A DNA stretch of 64,000 nucleotides. Source: Prochilodus magdalenae. Taxonomy: Eukaryota > Chordata > Actinopteri > Characiformes > Prochilodontidae. The notes beneath the pieces are model-generated. The model did no database searches. It saw nothing but the letters and a program-made list of their open reading frames with translations, and was not told the DNA's origin. The position numbers and the translations under genes were made by a program. Positions 35,575 to 46,720 of this stretch are shown here, piece after piece. The stretch is from NCBI GenBank assembly GCA_024036415.1, contig JAMWET010000483.1, positions 217,001 to 281,000 of the forward strand, read 5' to 3'. Position 1 is the stretch's first letter. Every line of letters begins with the position of its first letter.

Positions 35575-36085
35575 GTTAAATATAAATCATAATCACGAGA
35601 TATTAAGTCATAATTATGAGATAGTAAGTCATAAATTTGAGAGACTGCCATAATTATGAGACACTAAGTCATAATTATGAGATAGTAAGTCATAATTATA
35701 AAATAGTAAGTCATAATTATGAGATAGTAAGTCATAAATTTGAGACACTGTCATAATTATGAGACACTAAGTCATAATTATGATATAGTAAGTCATAATT
35801 ATGAGATACTAAGTAATAATTATGAGATACTAAGTCATAATTATGAGACACTAAGTCATAATTATAAAATAGTAAGTCATAATTATGAGACACTAAGTCA
35901 TAATTATGAGATAGTAAGTCATAAATTTGAGACACTCATAATTATGAGACACTAAGTCATAATTATAAAATAGTAAGTCATAATTATGATACACTAAGTC
36001 AATCATGCGATAGTAAGTCATAATTATAAAATAGTAGGTCATAATTATGAGATAGTAGGTCATAATTATGAGAAACTATATAGCC
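35575..36085. repeat. AT-rich 21-bp minisatellite with palindromic unit
   Basis: Units of 'taagtcataattatgagata' contain the perfect 12-bp palindrome TCATAATTATGA, so each unit can form a small hairpin. Variants end in gacac, gatag or aaatag. Both strands read as SHNYD-type repeats by chance. Confidence 0.95.
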
Positions 36086-37199
36086 TTTTTTCTTTTAACT
36101 GGCGGGAACAGTCTTTTCAATAAAATGTCATAATCATAAAACCATAATTAGAATTTTACTCTACGCCCCTGTTTACATTTCCTATTTAGGGAACACAGTA
36201 TTTGTGTTGTTGCCCTAACAAATAATCCAAAGGTCCACCCATAAATGACGTCCTTGTAGCACCTCAGCTGCCAAAGCCTCTAACGTTAGCATGGTTCGTG
36301 GCATGCTATCTCTGCTTTCTATGGTATAGCTGTATAGCGCTTATGACAAAACTATCGCTACCTGACTACCAGCGTGCCTTCTCCGCCCTAACAGTGGGAA
36401 GCACCGTGTTAACCCAATACATAGAGCTTCTGGATGTAGTTTTAGAACTCACTGACTCTCATGCGTTTAGCAGTCCGAAGTTCATCCACAAGGGGGCGCT
36501 ATTACCCCACAACTCAGTAGTATGTGCAATTTATATAGAAGAAACAGCTGATAATCCCAATATCAGATATTACCCAGGCCCATTAACAGACCTAGCATTA
36601 GCATTAGCAGTGATAATATAAATAGCAATAGCTGATTAATAACACAACACTCTATTCTAACTATTCCTGAATGCAGCTCTGTACTACGTGATCATTGGGA
36701 GAGAACAGCAGAGTCTCCCTTTCCTCTGTCTCCAAGCGACAAACCAGCCAATCAGGAGCCTGTATGGATGTCTGCATGGCAGCATCTCTTCGGAGGGAGG
36801 TGGTTGGGAACTGCTGAGGCACTTGGTAAAGGTGCACGGCCTCAGATCAAAAGCCAGCAGCAGACAGCCTTCATGTGAGTGGAGGTTTAAGCTAGCCTTT
36901 GGCCTTTAGACTCACACGGCTGTGCACCAATTCAGTGCTGTCCACCTCCAGCCCTGTAATCCACCTGCACGGCACAGGCCGATGTTTTCCTGCTCTAACA
37001 CACTTGAAACACATGATCATTAGCTAATGATGTGGCTAGAGGTAGAGGGGGCAACTGGGGGCAAGAGACTCAGTTTAGTAGAATCTAAGGGACTGCATTT
37101 TCTGGCATTTTGGTTTTACCTTAAATCGTATAGAATTTGTGTGACCACATGATCGACATTCCATATATATAAATACAGTATTGCCATTTGCTTGTCTGC
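36086..37199. other. Unassigned sequence
   Basis: No element recognised. A 107-codon frame at 36298-36621 has no family features. A CTCF-like word is listed separately. Confidence 0.3.
36486..36499 (+). promoter_or_regulatory. CTCF-like core motif
   Basis: CCACAAGGGGGCGC matches the degenerate CTCF core consensus at 13 of 14 positions. Such words occur by chance, and occupancy cannot be judged from sequence. Confidence 0.25.
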
Positions 37200-37790
37200 C
37201 TTCACACACATATGAACTTGAGTGACATCCCATTCTTAATCCATAGGGTTTAATACGATGTCGGCCCACCCTTTGCAGCTAACAGCTTCAACTATCCTGG
37301 GAAAGCCTTCAACAAGGTTTAGGAATGTGTTTATGAATTTAGGAATTTCTGACCATTCTCTTAGAAGTGCATTGGTGAGGTCAGACACTGATGTTGGACA
37401 AGAAGGCCTGGCTCTCAGTCTCCGCTCTAACTCATCCCAAAGGTGTTCTACCAGGTTGAGGTCAGGACTCCATGCAGGCCAGTCCAGTTCCTCCACACCA
37501 AACTCACTCATCCATGTCTTTATGGACCTTGCCTTGTGCACTGGTGTGCGGTCATGTTGGAACAGGAAGGGGCCGTCCCAGAACTGTCCCCACAAAGTTG
37601 GGAGCATGGAATTGTCCAGAATCTCTTGGTCTGTTGAAGCATTTCACTGGAACTAAGAAGCTGAGCCCAACTCCTGAACAACACCCCCACACCATAAACA
37701 ACCCCAAACCCATTACATGAAGCTTTCTACACACAGTTCTTGATCTAAAATGAAGGCCACGTGAAGTTTGAAGGTCTGTAACGCTTGACG
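37200..37790 (-). mobile_element. Tc1 family C copy, internally deleted
   Basis: The minus strand carries the 3' non-coding end, the C-terminal half of the transposase, then a jump (around 37700) to the region after the HTH domains ('gaaggccacgtgaagtttg', 37750). The stretch with the first catalytic Asp is missing. It abuts a family B fragment at 37793. Confidence 0.8.
37236..37607 (-). pseudogene. Tc1-like transposase C-terminal half (123 codons, intact frame)
   Basis: The translated frame contains LWGQFWDGPFLFQHD with the second catalytic Asp, then VHKARSIKTWMSEFGVEELD, and WSPDLNLVEHLWDELE with the catalytic Glu. There are 34 residues between them, the canonical Tc1 DD34E spacing. It ends with the EAV segment and a degraded tail. 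The N-terminal DNA-binding domains and first catalytic Asp are missing, so the product would be inactive. The open frame suggests relatively recent decay. Confidence 0.8.
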
Positions 37791-37792
37791 CG

Positions 37793-38060
37793 TCAATACA
37801 CCTGCAGATTTAGCTACGTCCTTCGCACTACGGTCTTTGGCCATGCCCAAATAGAGTCACTCCTTTGAGCCAATCATTAACATCTACTTTGGAGCCATTT
37901 TCCACACATGGAACGAGACATTCCCTGCACTGAATCACCTCTTCTCAATCTATAGATCCTCGTACTCATGCTCGTAGAGCGCCATCTGCAGGAGCCTGAA
38001 GTTACTAGCACCTTAACCACTCAATGCAAGGTTACCAATTGTTCCTTGGATGAACTTATA
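37793..38060 (-). mobile_element. Tc1 family B fragment
   Basis: The minus strand matches the 5' half of family B ('gcgccatctgcaggagcctg' at about 37979; 'ggaacgagacattccctgc' at 37910). The end near 38040 is too degraded to show a terminal repeat. Confidence 0.7.
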
Positions 38061-38867
38061 CTGTGCATTCCAAGTCTCAAGCGACCCAAACCTCATCTAA
38101 AGCTTCATTATAGTAGCATGGATTCCTTAATAAAGACCTGAATGTGCTGTGATTGGCTCCAGAGAAGTTTTGGCGATATATTTACAGGACAGATTTTGGG
38201 TGGTTATTGATTTCCACCGTCTGTTGGCAATGTGAGCTCTGTAGGTGCAGTGCTGAACTAAAGATGCCACGTCTTGGCTGATCGACTACGTTGGCAGTAA
38301 TCGGGACGTTGCATGTTTTTGATTTTGCTCCAGACCATTTCTTTAAAGCACATATGTGTAACTGATTACAGAAGAGGGAACTAAGACTGGTGCTTACTTA
38401 AGAGGATTACAGTTCTGGGCAGTGTCTGAAATACCCCCTGGCATTTGGGGGGTCCCATGTTGGCTCGCTAATCCAGAGTCGTCTGGCTGCTTAGTCATCG
38501 TAGCAGTGCTAACGCTAGCTACCCAGGCAGCAGAATGTTTGTCTTAACGATTCTTCTTCTGTAAATGCTCTAGTTTGGTAGGTCTTCCGCACGTTAACTG
38601 AGATCGTACTCATGTCCTCTTCTGTCTGCAGTTACAGTTCAGTCTCTCCATTCCCAGTTTTCAGGTTTACAGTGATGCTGTGGCATACAGGGAAGCTATC
38701 AGAGGTATCCTGTACATAGAATCAGAGGTTAGAGATATGGTGGTTGTGATCACTGAATCTGTAACAGAGGCATGTTCATATGTAATTGAGCTCTGTTCTG
38801 ATTGGCTGATTTTTGCTGAACCTCATTTAAAAAAAACAGAAATTGGGAAAAACAACTTCAACCAATT
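38061..38867. other. Unassigned sequence
   Basis: No gene or repeat recognised. Confidence 0.35.
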
Positions 38868-39335
38868 TAAGGTGGTAGTAACTTCAGGCTCCTGCAGATG
38901 GCGCTGCACAATGATGATAGGGCTAAAAATACACACCTACAAATACCTATAAATACACACCTGTGGGGTGTGAGTGACGGGATCCATAGATTGGGAAAAG
39001 GTGCTACAGTGCAGGGAATGTCTCGTTCCATGTGTGGTCTCCAGAGCAGATGTTAATGATTGGCTAAAAGGAGTGACTGAGCATGTGGGCGTGGCCAAAG
39101 ACCATAGTGTGAAGGAAGTAGCTGAATCTGCAGGTGTATGGACGCAGCATACGTTCATACGGGTCTACCAGCAGTGGCACTGGTGGAAGGCATCCACCAA
39201 ATCTGGCCCAACTGGGCTATTCTTTGATGGAAGAGTATCTGAACATTCATGTGGCTACATCCAGGACCTTGTCCAGTCCAAGCCACATCCAATCCCAGCT
39301 GTTATTGGTGATCATTGAGTTATAAGACGCTACTA
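38868..39335 (+). mobile_element. Tc1 family B copy (non-autonomous)
   Basis: This copy gives the clearest translation. KDHSVKEVAESAGV...IRVYQQW resembles a transposase helix-turn-helix and is followed directly by WKASTKSGP and CGYIQDLVQSKPHPIPAVIG, the C-terminal end, with no catalytic core. Terminal sequences are decayed. It is about 470 bp. Confidence 0.7.
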
Positions 39336-39534
39336 GGTTTCAGTCAGAGGTCATTATTTGTTCAGTGAGCCTATTATAACGCATCATGTCAGCCATGTAG
39401 CTTTATACTGTAGTGTTCTAACCATTTCCGTGTGTTGTTGTGGATGTTTATGTACAGATATAGAGGCTTATTCCAGGTATTATAAAGCATATTGAACACT
39501 TATTAAGGATCTTTATGAATAACCTCCAGTTGAA

Positions 39535-39735
39535 GGCCTTGTAACCGCAGGTTCACCAGTTCGATCTCCTGAACCGACAGGACACACCAGAAGTCCCCTT
39601 GAGCAAGGTACCTAACCCCCAACTGCTCTCCGGGTGCCATAGATAGGGCAGGCCAACACTCTGGGGAAGTGTGTTCACTAGCGTGGGTCTGTATGTGGGT
39701 GTTACACTTCACGGATGGGTTAGACAAATTCCTCT
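39535..39735 (+). mobile_element. tRNA-derived SINE fragment
   Basis: A box-B-like 'agttcgatctcc' (39558-39569) is followed by the phrases 'ccccttgagcaaggtaccta', 'acccccaactgctctccggg' and 'acttcacggatgggtt', which belong to a SINE widespread in fish. The 5' part with box A is lost. Confidence 0.6.
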
Positions 39736-40949
39736 GTGTACAAACACAAATGACAACCTGCTCTAAATTCTTCTAACTCATCGAAATGCCCTTTTTTTAA
39801 CTAGCCCAACACTGCTCCTCTTGAGTGTGGGGATCCTTTGGAGGGGTGCCAGGATTCAATGCTTCAGCCAAGAAGAGCACGTTAATGGCTTTTCTCCAGT
39901 CTTCCATTCCAATAACTCCACTACAGACCATCTTTAGCCACAATCCTTCACAAATCTGACCTGGCTAGGCTAAGCGGAGAGTCATATCCGCATGAATCAG
40001 CGTTCAGATCAACATGTGTTCAGCGTTGTGTCATCAGAACCGCAAAGACTTAAAGACGGACTGTTATTGCAGCGCTCCCTTTACGAGGACCGTATGGACT
40101 AGGGAGTAATAAGACATGAGGTACAGTGAATTGGAATTTCACCTGCATTCTTTTCCCAAAGGACCCCAGCTAAACCGAGCACCACCCAAGAGTCAAGCTG
40201 CGAACAGGTAGCTGGCGCACGGTGAAAATGGGTGCAGGCGAATTTAGAAGTTAGTTTCGCTCTTCCCGGCGGACAGCAGCGCAGTCTCTTTCGGTCCCGT
40301 GAGGGCAGAGGAGAGGCGATAACCACCTCGGCCTCAGAGCAATTTACAGCCATCAACTCCAGGAAACACAGCATTAGCTGGAAAATGATCTCCGATGGCT
40401 AGCCAATTCACAGGAATAAAATTGAAGAGCTTCCCAGCCGCTGCCCCTACGGACCGCCGTTGATAGCTCCTCCACCAACTTTAAACAAAGGGGAACCAGG
40501 CCTGCTATCTGTCTGATGGCATCAGTTGTTTGAAGAGGGATGTTGAGAAAGAGAGAGGGAGAGAGACGGGGGGCGGGGAGAGAGATGGTGGAAAATTGGA
40601 GGGGGAGAAAAAGATGTTGGGAACAACATTTCAAGCAGCTTAAGGAGCTTACAAGTCTCTTCTGGTTTAGAGGTCAAACACGAAATATCAAATTACACCT
40701 CCGAATGTGTCCATGTTCTCAGCATGGAGACAGCACTAGATTTCCGCTCGGAATTGAATTTCCGGTTCAGACTGGAATCTCTCTCCACAGTGAGCTTTTA
40801 TTTTGTGTCGCTTCTTCAGAAAGAAAGAAACCACAGAGACGAAGGAGTACAGCTGGTCAACCAGGAGGGCAGTTGTGGGCTGGAGGTTAGGGAACCAGCC
40901 TTAATGACTGAACTACTGTAAGGTTCTGATCCCTGAACTGACTGGGCAT
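39736..40949. other. Unique sequence; candidate conserved element ~40080-40520
   Basis: High-complexity, CpG-containing sequence (for example 'ctcttcccggcggacagcag', 'ctacggaccgccgttgatag') with no repeat relatives in the window. It is followed by a short GA-rich tract at 40545-40610. No domain was recognised in the open frames. Confidence 0.25.
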
Positions 40950-41545
40950 CCTAACCGGTCCAATGCATGAACTACTGCCCACCGCTACGGTGCTGATTGC
41001 TGAACTCACTGCCCTCCTGTGGTGTCTGATGCTGAACTACGACCCGTCCTGTGGTGTCTTATAGCTGACATTTACTTTACATCCTGTGCGGTCTGATCCT
41101 GAGCTACGTACACATCCTTGCGGTAGGCTGATGCTGAACTACTGAGTCTGTGCCCAGTCTTATTGGTGTAGACAGCATCAGTGTGTGGTCTGATGTCAAA
41201 CCCCAATGCCCACACCTGGTGGTGGCTCTCTGGGGGTGAGCTACTGCACATCCTGTGTATGTGATGCTAAACTACTGCCCATCCTGTACGGTCTGATGCT
41301 GAACTACTGCCCATCCTGTACAGTCTGATGCTGAACTACTGCCCATCCTTTACGGTCTGATGCTGAACTACTTCCAGCCTAACCACCTTGGTCTGATGCT
41401 GGAACTACTCTGCCCATCCTGTGCGGTCGTGTTGTGAACTACCTGTCCCACTTCCTGTGCGGTCTGAAACTGAACCTACTGCCCATCCTGTGCTGGTCTG
41501 ATGCTGAACTACTGCCCTTTACTCCAGGCATTCTGAGCGCTAAAC
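40950..41545. repeat. 32-bp minisatellite array 1 (degenerate)
   Basis: Units derive from 'gatgctgaactactgcccat' + 'cctgtgcggtct'. They are strongly diverged on the left and better conserved at 41270-41360. The same unit forms the larger array at 43430-44310. Confidence 0.85.
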
Positions 41546-41584
41546 CTATTACACAGATGTGTTGGTCTGATGTGGAACAGCTGT

Positions 41585-42025
41585 GACTGGATTTGGCATG
41601 TACTGGAAGTTTCTGGATGTTGGCCATATCAATGCTCAGCCATCAAAGAATTCCGCAGTTGGGCCAGATTTGATGGATGCCCTCCCTGATGTTTTATTTG
41701 TCGTTCTAGGCAGCCCCACAGATGTTCAAGAGGATTCAAACTTGGGAAATTAGCAGGCCAGTACAGATGTGTGAATGCTCCTGAATGTTCATCATGCCAA
41801 TTGATCACATCTGCAGCCCTGTGAATGCAAAAACTGTCATCTTGGAATACAGGGATAGGAATGTTGTGTTCCTGGGGAAGATGCTGATGAGTAAACGGCA
41901 AAACCTGGTTCTACAGCAGCTCAGTGTAGACACTGTGCTTCAACTTTACTGTCACCTCTACCAAAGTACCCAATTCCACATAATTAAAACACCCCCAGAA
42001 CTTTACAGGGAGCTCATTTTTATAC
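41585..42025 (-). mobile_element. Tc1 family B copy carrying transposase catalytic sequence
   Basis: It is the only family B copy here that retains part of the catalytic core. The minus strand runs from non-coding 5'-side sequence (near 42020) into the coding piece at 41629-41901 and the family B 3' end ('ctggatgttggccatatcaa', about 41610). No terminal repeats can be seen. Confidence 0.7.
41629..41901 (-). pseudogene. Family B transposase C-terminal fragment, DD37E-like spacing
   Basis: The 90-codon frame contains FQDD (catalytic Asp), NPLEHLWGCLE (catalytic Glu) and a C-terminal HPSNLAQLRNSL segment shared with the non-autonomous copies. I count 37 residues between the Asp and Glu, compared with 34 in canonical Tc1. 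Spacings of this type are known in other Tc1/mariner lineages. The 5' half and HTH domains are absent. Confidence 0.7.
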
Positions 42026-42241
42026 ATGTTGTAAAATGTATAGTTTAAAACCATGTCTGAAATACATCTATGTATTGTATTGCAGAGATATCTACTTTAG
42101 TTAGCATGCTAACATGCTAACCCTGGAGAGTCCTGTCTTGTAATACCACTTTGTACCTGTGGAGGTGATAGTGAGTCACTGTAGAAGTGGAATCAGTCCA
42201 ACATGAGAGGATGAAGAAGTAGTGCTGACCACCCTGACAGC

Positions 42242-42524
42242 TAGGGTTGCCACCCGTCCTGTAAAACACGGAATTTCAAATGAAACAAACTGAACTGAAC
42301 ACTCAGTTCAAATACGGGACACGCTTTGTTCCGTATTACCATAAATGTCCGATAAACCCATGTGTCACACATGATTGATCACACTCTCCCCCAAACAACC
42401 AACCCCCAACCATTCACCATCCCCGGAATCAGATCACATTCGGGATGCGATTACAACCACATGTCATTCACACATGACCACGCCCCCCGTCCTTTATTTT
42501 CATTTCTGAAAGGTGGCAACCCTA
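42242..42524. mobile_element. hAT-type MITE with 8-bp target duplication, copy 2
   Basis: The termini are 'tagggttgccacccgtcc' and 'ggtggcaacccta' (inverted). The flanks are CTGACAGC (42234-42241) and CTGACAAC (42525-42532), a 7-of-8 direct duplication. The interior shares 'gtgtcacacatgattgatca' and 'cgtcctttattttcatttc' with 22270-22561, while other segments differ. It is 283 bp with no ORF. Confidence 0.8.
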
Positions 42525-42989
42525 CTGACAACGTATTCTAACCCCTTATCAATCATGTTGAAGGTCCTGCTCCCGGTTAGATGCCACATTCATTAACATG
42601 GGTGCTGCTCGCCACCACTGGAGAGGCTCTTGGGGAGTAAAGGGGTGACGTTTGAAGCTGAACTCCTAGTGCTCCCTCTAGACTGGTTAAGGAATGAAGG
42701 GGGAGGAGCAGGGGACTGTGTGTTTCCTTGTTTCTTATGATAGGGCTGGGCACCCCCACTTTGCAGGGATGTGTTATTCCCTTATGTATTTGGATGGAGT
42801 ATGCATTCGACAGGTTGTGTCATCTTACCAATGGCTGTCTTAATCAGATATTTGCTTACTCAGGTCTACTACTATATACACTCAATACAGTTATTCACAT
42901 TTCAACAAATTGAAGCAAACACAAAACATCAAGAGTGTAAGCAACTTCCTGCTGCGTCAGCTAAGGTTCAGTAACTGGAATAGAATATT
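42525..42989. other. Unassigned sequence
   Basis: Nothing recognised. Confidence 0.35.
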
Positions 42990-43281
42990 AGAAATGAAGT
43001 CCTAATATCTTGGCTTTGGAGTATCAAACGAATTCTCCAAACTTATGCTCCTGCCTATGTCTCAGACTCCGTAAGTCATGTTGTGAACATTGAGAGGATC
43101 AGAGAAAACTCAAAATGCCACCCAAAAAAATGGTAAGAGTAACCCTGTGAGGTTTTCTGGGTGACTCTCTTCTATTGTCTCCCAATACACACCATGAGTT
43201 AAGAAAGTTAAGATGTAGACAGAAGTGTAAGTCTGATTTTCTTATGATACTCCAAAGCTCAGATATCAGGATTTAATTTCC
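42990..43281. repeat. Short element with imperfect ~36-bp terminal inverted repeats
   Basis: The left arm (42990-43025, ending 'ttggctttggagtatc') and right arm (43246-43281, starting 'gatactccaaagctcagata') are imperfect reverse complements, including a perfect 12-bp CTTTGGAGTATC. About 290 bp overall. MITE-like, class unknown; no clear target duplication found. Confidence 0.55.
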
Positions 43282-43318
43282 AACATGCTAGTAAATCATA
43301 CATAGTAATTATAAAATA

Positions 43319-43425
43319 CACTCATCATCAAAAGCAGATAGCAAATAGCAGCACAGTTGCACCCAGATGGAATCAACCCACAGAAATGAAACTTACTTAT
43401 CACTGTAACTGAACAGTCACCAAAA
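43319..43425 (+). mobile_element. Tc1 family A 5' end, truncated at a minisatellite
   Basis: It starts CACTCATCATCAAAAGCAG after a TA and continues to 'cagaaatgaaactt', matching family A 5' sequence. It then stops at the 32-bp minisatellite. Confidence 0.75.
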
Positions 43426-43429
43426 CTCC

Positions 43430-44310
43430 TGCCCAACCTGTGTGGTCTGATGTGGAACTACTGCCCAACCTGTGCAGTCTGATGTGGAACTCCTGCCCAA
43501 CCTGTGCAGTCTGATGTGGAACTCCTGCCCAACCTGTGCAGTCTAATGTGGAACTCCTGCCCAACCTGTGCAGTCTGATGTGGAACTACTGCCCATCCTG
43601 TGCGGTCTGATGCTGAACTACTGCCCATCCTGTGCAGTCTGATGCTGAACTACTGCCCATCTTGTGCGGTCTGATGCTGAACCACTGCCCATCCTGTGCG
43701 GTCTGATGCTGAACTACTGCCCATCCTGTGCGGTCTGATGCTGAACTACTGCCCATCTTGTGCGGTCTGATGCTGAACCACTGCCCATCCTGTGCAGTCT
43801 GATGTTGAACCACTGCCCATCCTGTACAGTTTGATGCTGAACTACTGCCCATCCTGTGCGATCTGATTCTGAACTACTGTCCATCCTTTACGGTCTGATG
43901 CTGAACTACTACACATCCTGTGTGGTCTAATGTGGAACTTGTGCCCAACCTGTACAGTCTGATGTGGAACAACTGCTCATCCTGTACGGCCTAAAGCTGA
44001 ACTACTGTCCGTCCTGTGTGGTCTGATGCTGTACTACTACACATCCTGTGCGGTCTGATGTGGAACTCCTGCCCAACCTGTGCAGTCTGATGTGGAACAA
44101 CTGACCATCCTGTACTGCCTGATGCTGAACTACTGCCCGTCCTGTGTGGTCTGATGCTGAACTACTACACATCCTGTGTGGTCTGATGTGGAACTCCTGC
44201 CCATCCTGTGCAGTCTGATGCTGAACTACTGCCCATCCTATGCGGTCTGATTCTGACCTACTACCCATCCTGTGCGGTCTGATGCTGAACTACTGCATTT
44301 CTGGCCAGTT
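43430..44310. repeat. 32-bp minisatellite array 2
   Basis: About 27 units of 'gatgctgaactactgcccat' + 'cctgtgcggtct', with a 'gatgtggaactcctgcccaa' subtype mainly on the left. Variant units recur in blocks, indicating multi-unit duplications. The minus-strand frames (SSASDRTGWAVVQHQT repeats) are artefacts. Confidence 0.95.
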
Positions 44311-44314
44311 TACC

Positions 44315-44520
44315 CATTTGTAAATCAGTTTAAGGAGGGTAGGTTCCCCTTTGACTCTCGTGTGCTTCCTCTTGCTCTGAGAGAATTATTCCTTGCCACT
44401 GTAGTCCTTGGCTTACTATTTGATGATGAGTGTTTTTGGAACTGGATTCTCTGTAAAGCTGCTTAGTAACAACATCTGTTGTAAAGGCCCTATATAAATA
44501 AACCTTGACTTGATTGTCAT
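44315..44520 (+). mobile_element. Retroposon 3' tail (fish-type)
   Basis: Contains 'gagagaattattccttgcca', 'ctgtaaagctgcttagtaac', 'aacatctgttgtaaaggc' and terminal 'ctatataaataaaccttgac'. This phrase order is typical of a common fish interspersed repeat 3' end. Class not assigned. Confidence 0.55.
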
Positions 44521-45177
44521 TTGTTTTCCTCCAAAAAGGGACGGAGACACATAGCAAGCCAAAGTTCCTGGAAGTGCCAATCTGGCGGATTGCAAATGAT
44601 GTTATTTTCCTACTCCAAGACTCGCAAAGCTACAGAGACGAGCGCTAACGCTAGAAACGCTAGCAAACAGTTCTAATTTTAAAACAAACAGATCCATCTG
44701 AGGAAATCGGAAAAAGGTGGGACGACAATCTGGTGACACATTCACAGTCGATGCCTTATCTGTAAACTTTCACAGAAGTGAGGAGGGGGGAAGAAAAGGA
44801 GCCCATGAAAGACAGGAACTCCCACGCTGCACACTCATTCATGCACACCTATTTTCTCTTCCCCTGCATCCGAAGAAAAGTGACCACAAAACAGCTAATG
44901 ACCCAACAGATCAATCAGAATAACCTTAAAATCCCCCAGGGAACATGCCTGCGGGACTCTCGGTGCATGCTGGGACGGATTCAGCAGTCGATACAGTGAC
45001 CTCAGCTGTCATTACCCATGGCTCTGCTCAATCGGACACGGCACGGCACCTTAAAGACGCGCCATATATAATTAATGATACAGACACAATGCAGGAGCAT
45101 GCTCTGCAACACAATGACTCCAACAGGAGGAGGAGACACCCAGCTCTGTCTGTGTCTGTGGAATGAAATTTTGTAAA
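44521..45177. other. Unique sequence
   Basis: High-complexity sequence that could include a conserved element around 44820-45080. No exon recognised. Confidence 0.25.
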
Positions 45178-46720
45178 TACCTGAAAAGATGGTTCTTTAA
45201 AAGGTTCTTTAGAAAAGAAAACAGTTCTATATGGCACCATAAAGGGTTCTGCTACTAGCTTGACATTGCAACTACAGCAAAACTCTATCTATTTTGCGGC
45301 TACATAGAGTCTTTATCAAAAAGGTTCCATGTAGAACCATCTACAGCAATCTAAAGAACCCTATTATGAAGCAAAGAACCCTTTAATGAACCCACTGACT
45401 GAGACAGAGACTCTTTCTCACTTTCTAAAAACCCAAAAACTTAATTCAGCCTACACTTATCAAAAGAAGGTGGTTCCTTAATGGGTTCTTTAGTAAAGAA
45501 AAAGGGTTCTGCTGTTGCTACTAGCTTGACATTGCAACTACAGCAAAACTCTATTTTGGTGCTACATAGAGTCTTTCTCAAAAAGGTTCCATTTAGAACC
45601 ATCTACAGCTAGAGTTTTCAGAAATCTAAAGAACCCTCTTATGATGCAAAGAACCCTTTAATGAACCCATGGACTGTCCAGCAGAGACTCTCTCACTTTC
45701 TGAAGACCCAAAAACTTAATTCAGCCTACACTTATCAAAAGAAGGTGGTTCCTTAATGGGTTCTTTAGTAAAGAAAAATGGTTCTGTATGGCACCATAAA
45801 GGGTTCTGCTACTAGTTTGACACTGCAACTAGAGCAAAACTCTATTTTGGTGCTACATAGAGTCTTTCTCAAAAAGGTTCTATTTAGAACCATCTTCAGC
45901 TACATTTACCAGATATCTGAAGAACACTATTATGAAGCAAAGAACCCTTTAATGAACCCATGGACTGTCCAGCAGAGACTCTCTCACTTTCTAAAAACCC
46001 AAAAACTTAATTTAGCCTACTCTCATCAAAAGAAGGCCGTTCCTTAATGGGTTCTTTAGTAAAGAAAAATGGTTCTGTATGGTACCATAAATGGTTCTGC
46101 TGTTGCCACTAGCTTGACATTGCAACTACAGCAAAACTCTATTTTGGGGCTACATAGAGTCCTTTTCAAAAAGGTTCCATTTAGAACCATCTACAGCTAG
46201 AGTTTCCAGACATCTGAAGAACCCAATTATGATGCAAAGAACCCTTTAAAGAAACCCACTGACTGTCCAGCAGAGACTCTCTCACTTTCTGAAGACCCAA
46301 AAACTTAATTCAGCCTACACTTATCAAAAGAAGGTGGTTCCTTAATGGGTTCTTTAGTAAAGAAAAATGGTTCTGTATGGCACCATAAAGGGTTCTGCTA
46401 CTAGTTTGACACTGCAACTAGAGCAAAACTCTATTTTGGTGCTACATAGAGTCTTTCTCAAAAAGGTTCTATTTAGAACCATCTTCAGCTACATTTACCA
46501 GATATCTGAAGAACACTATTATGAAGCAAAGAACCCTTTAATGAACCCATGGACTGTCCAGCAGAGACTCTCTCTCACTTTCTAAAGACCCAAAAACCTA
46601 ATTTAGCCTACACTCATCAAAAGAAGTCGGTTCCTTAATTGTTATTTTCGTAAAGAAAGTGGTTCTGCATGGAACTAAACTGGTTCTGCTATTGCTACAA
46701 GCCTGACATCGTTATATGGA
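45178..46720. repeat. Dimeric higher-order repeat of ~290-bp units
   Basis: The anchor word 'aaaagaaggtggttcctta' (or a variant) starts at 45462, 45737, 46028, 46326 and 46619, giving periods of 275, 291, 298 and 293 bp. Alternate units are most alike: 45737 resembles 46326 almost exactly, and 45462 resembles 46028 in its 'gctgttgc' and 'ctacagctagagttt' variants. The structure is therefore an ABAB dimer of about 590 bp. The unit is related to the array at 6900-8905. Confidence 0.9.

Noticed and set aside
36298..36621. 107-codon plus-strand ORF
   Set aside because: Composition and lack of motifs look random; no promoter or splice signals stand out.
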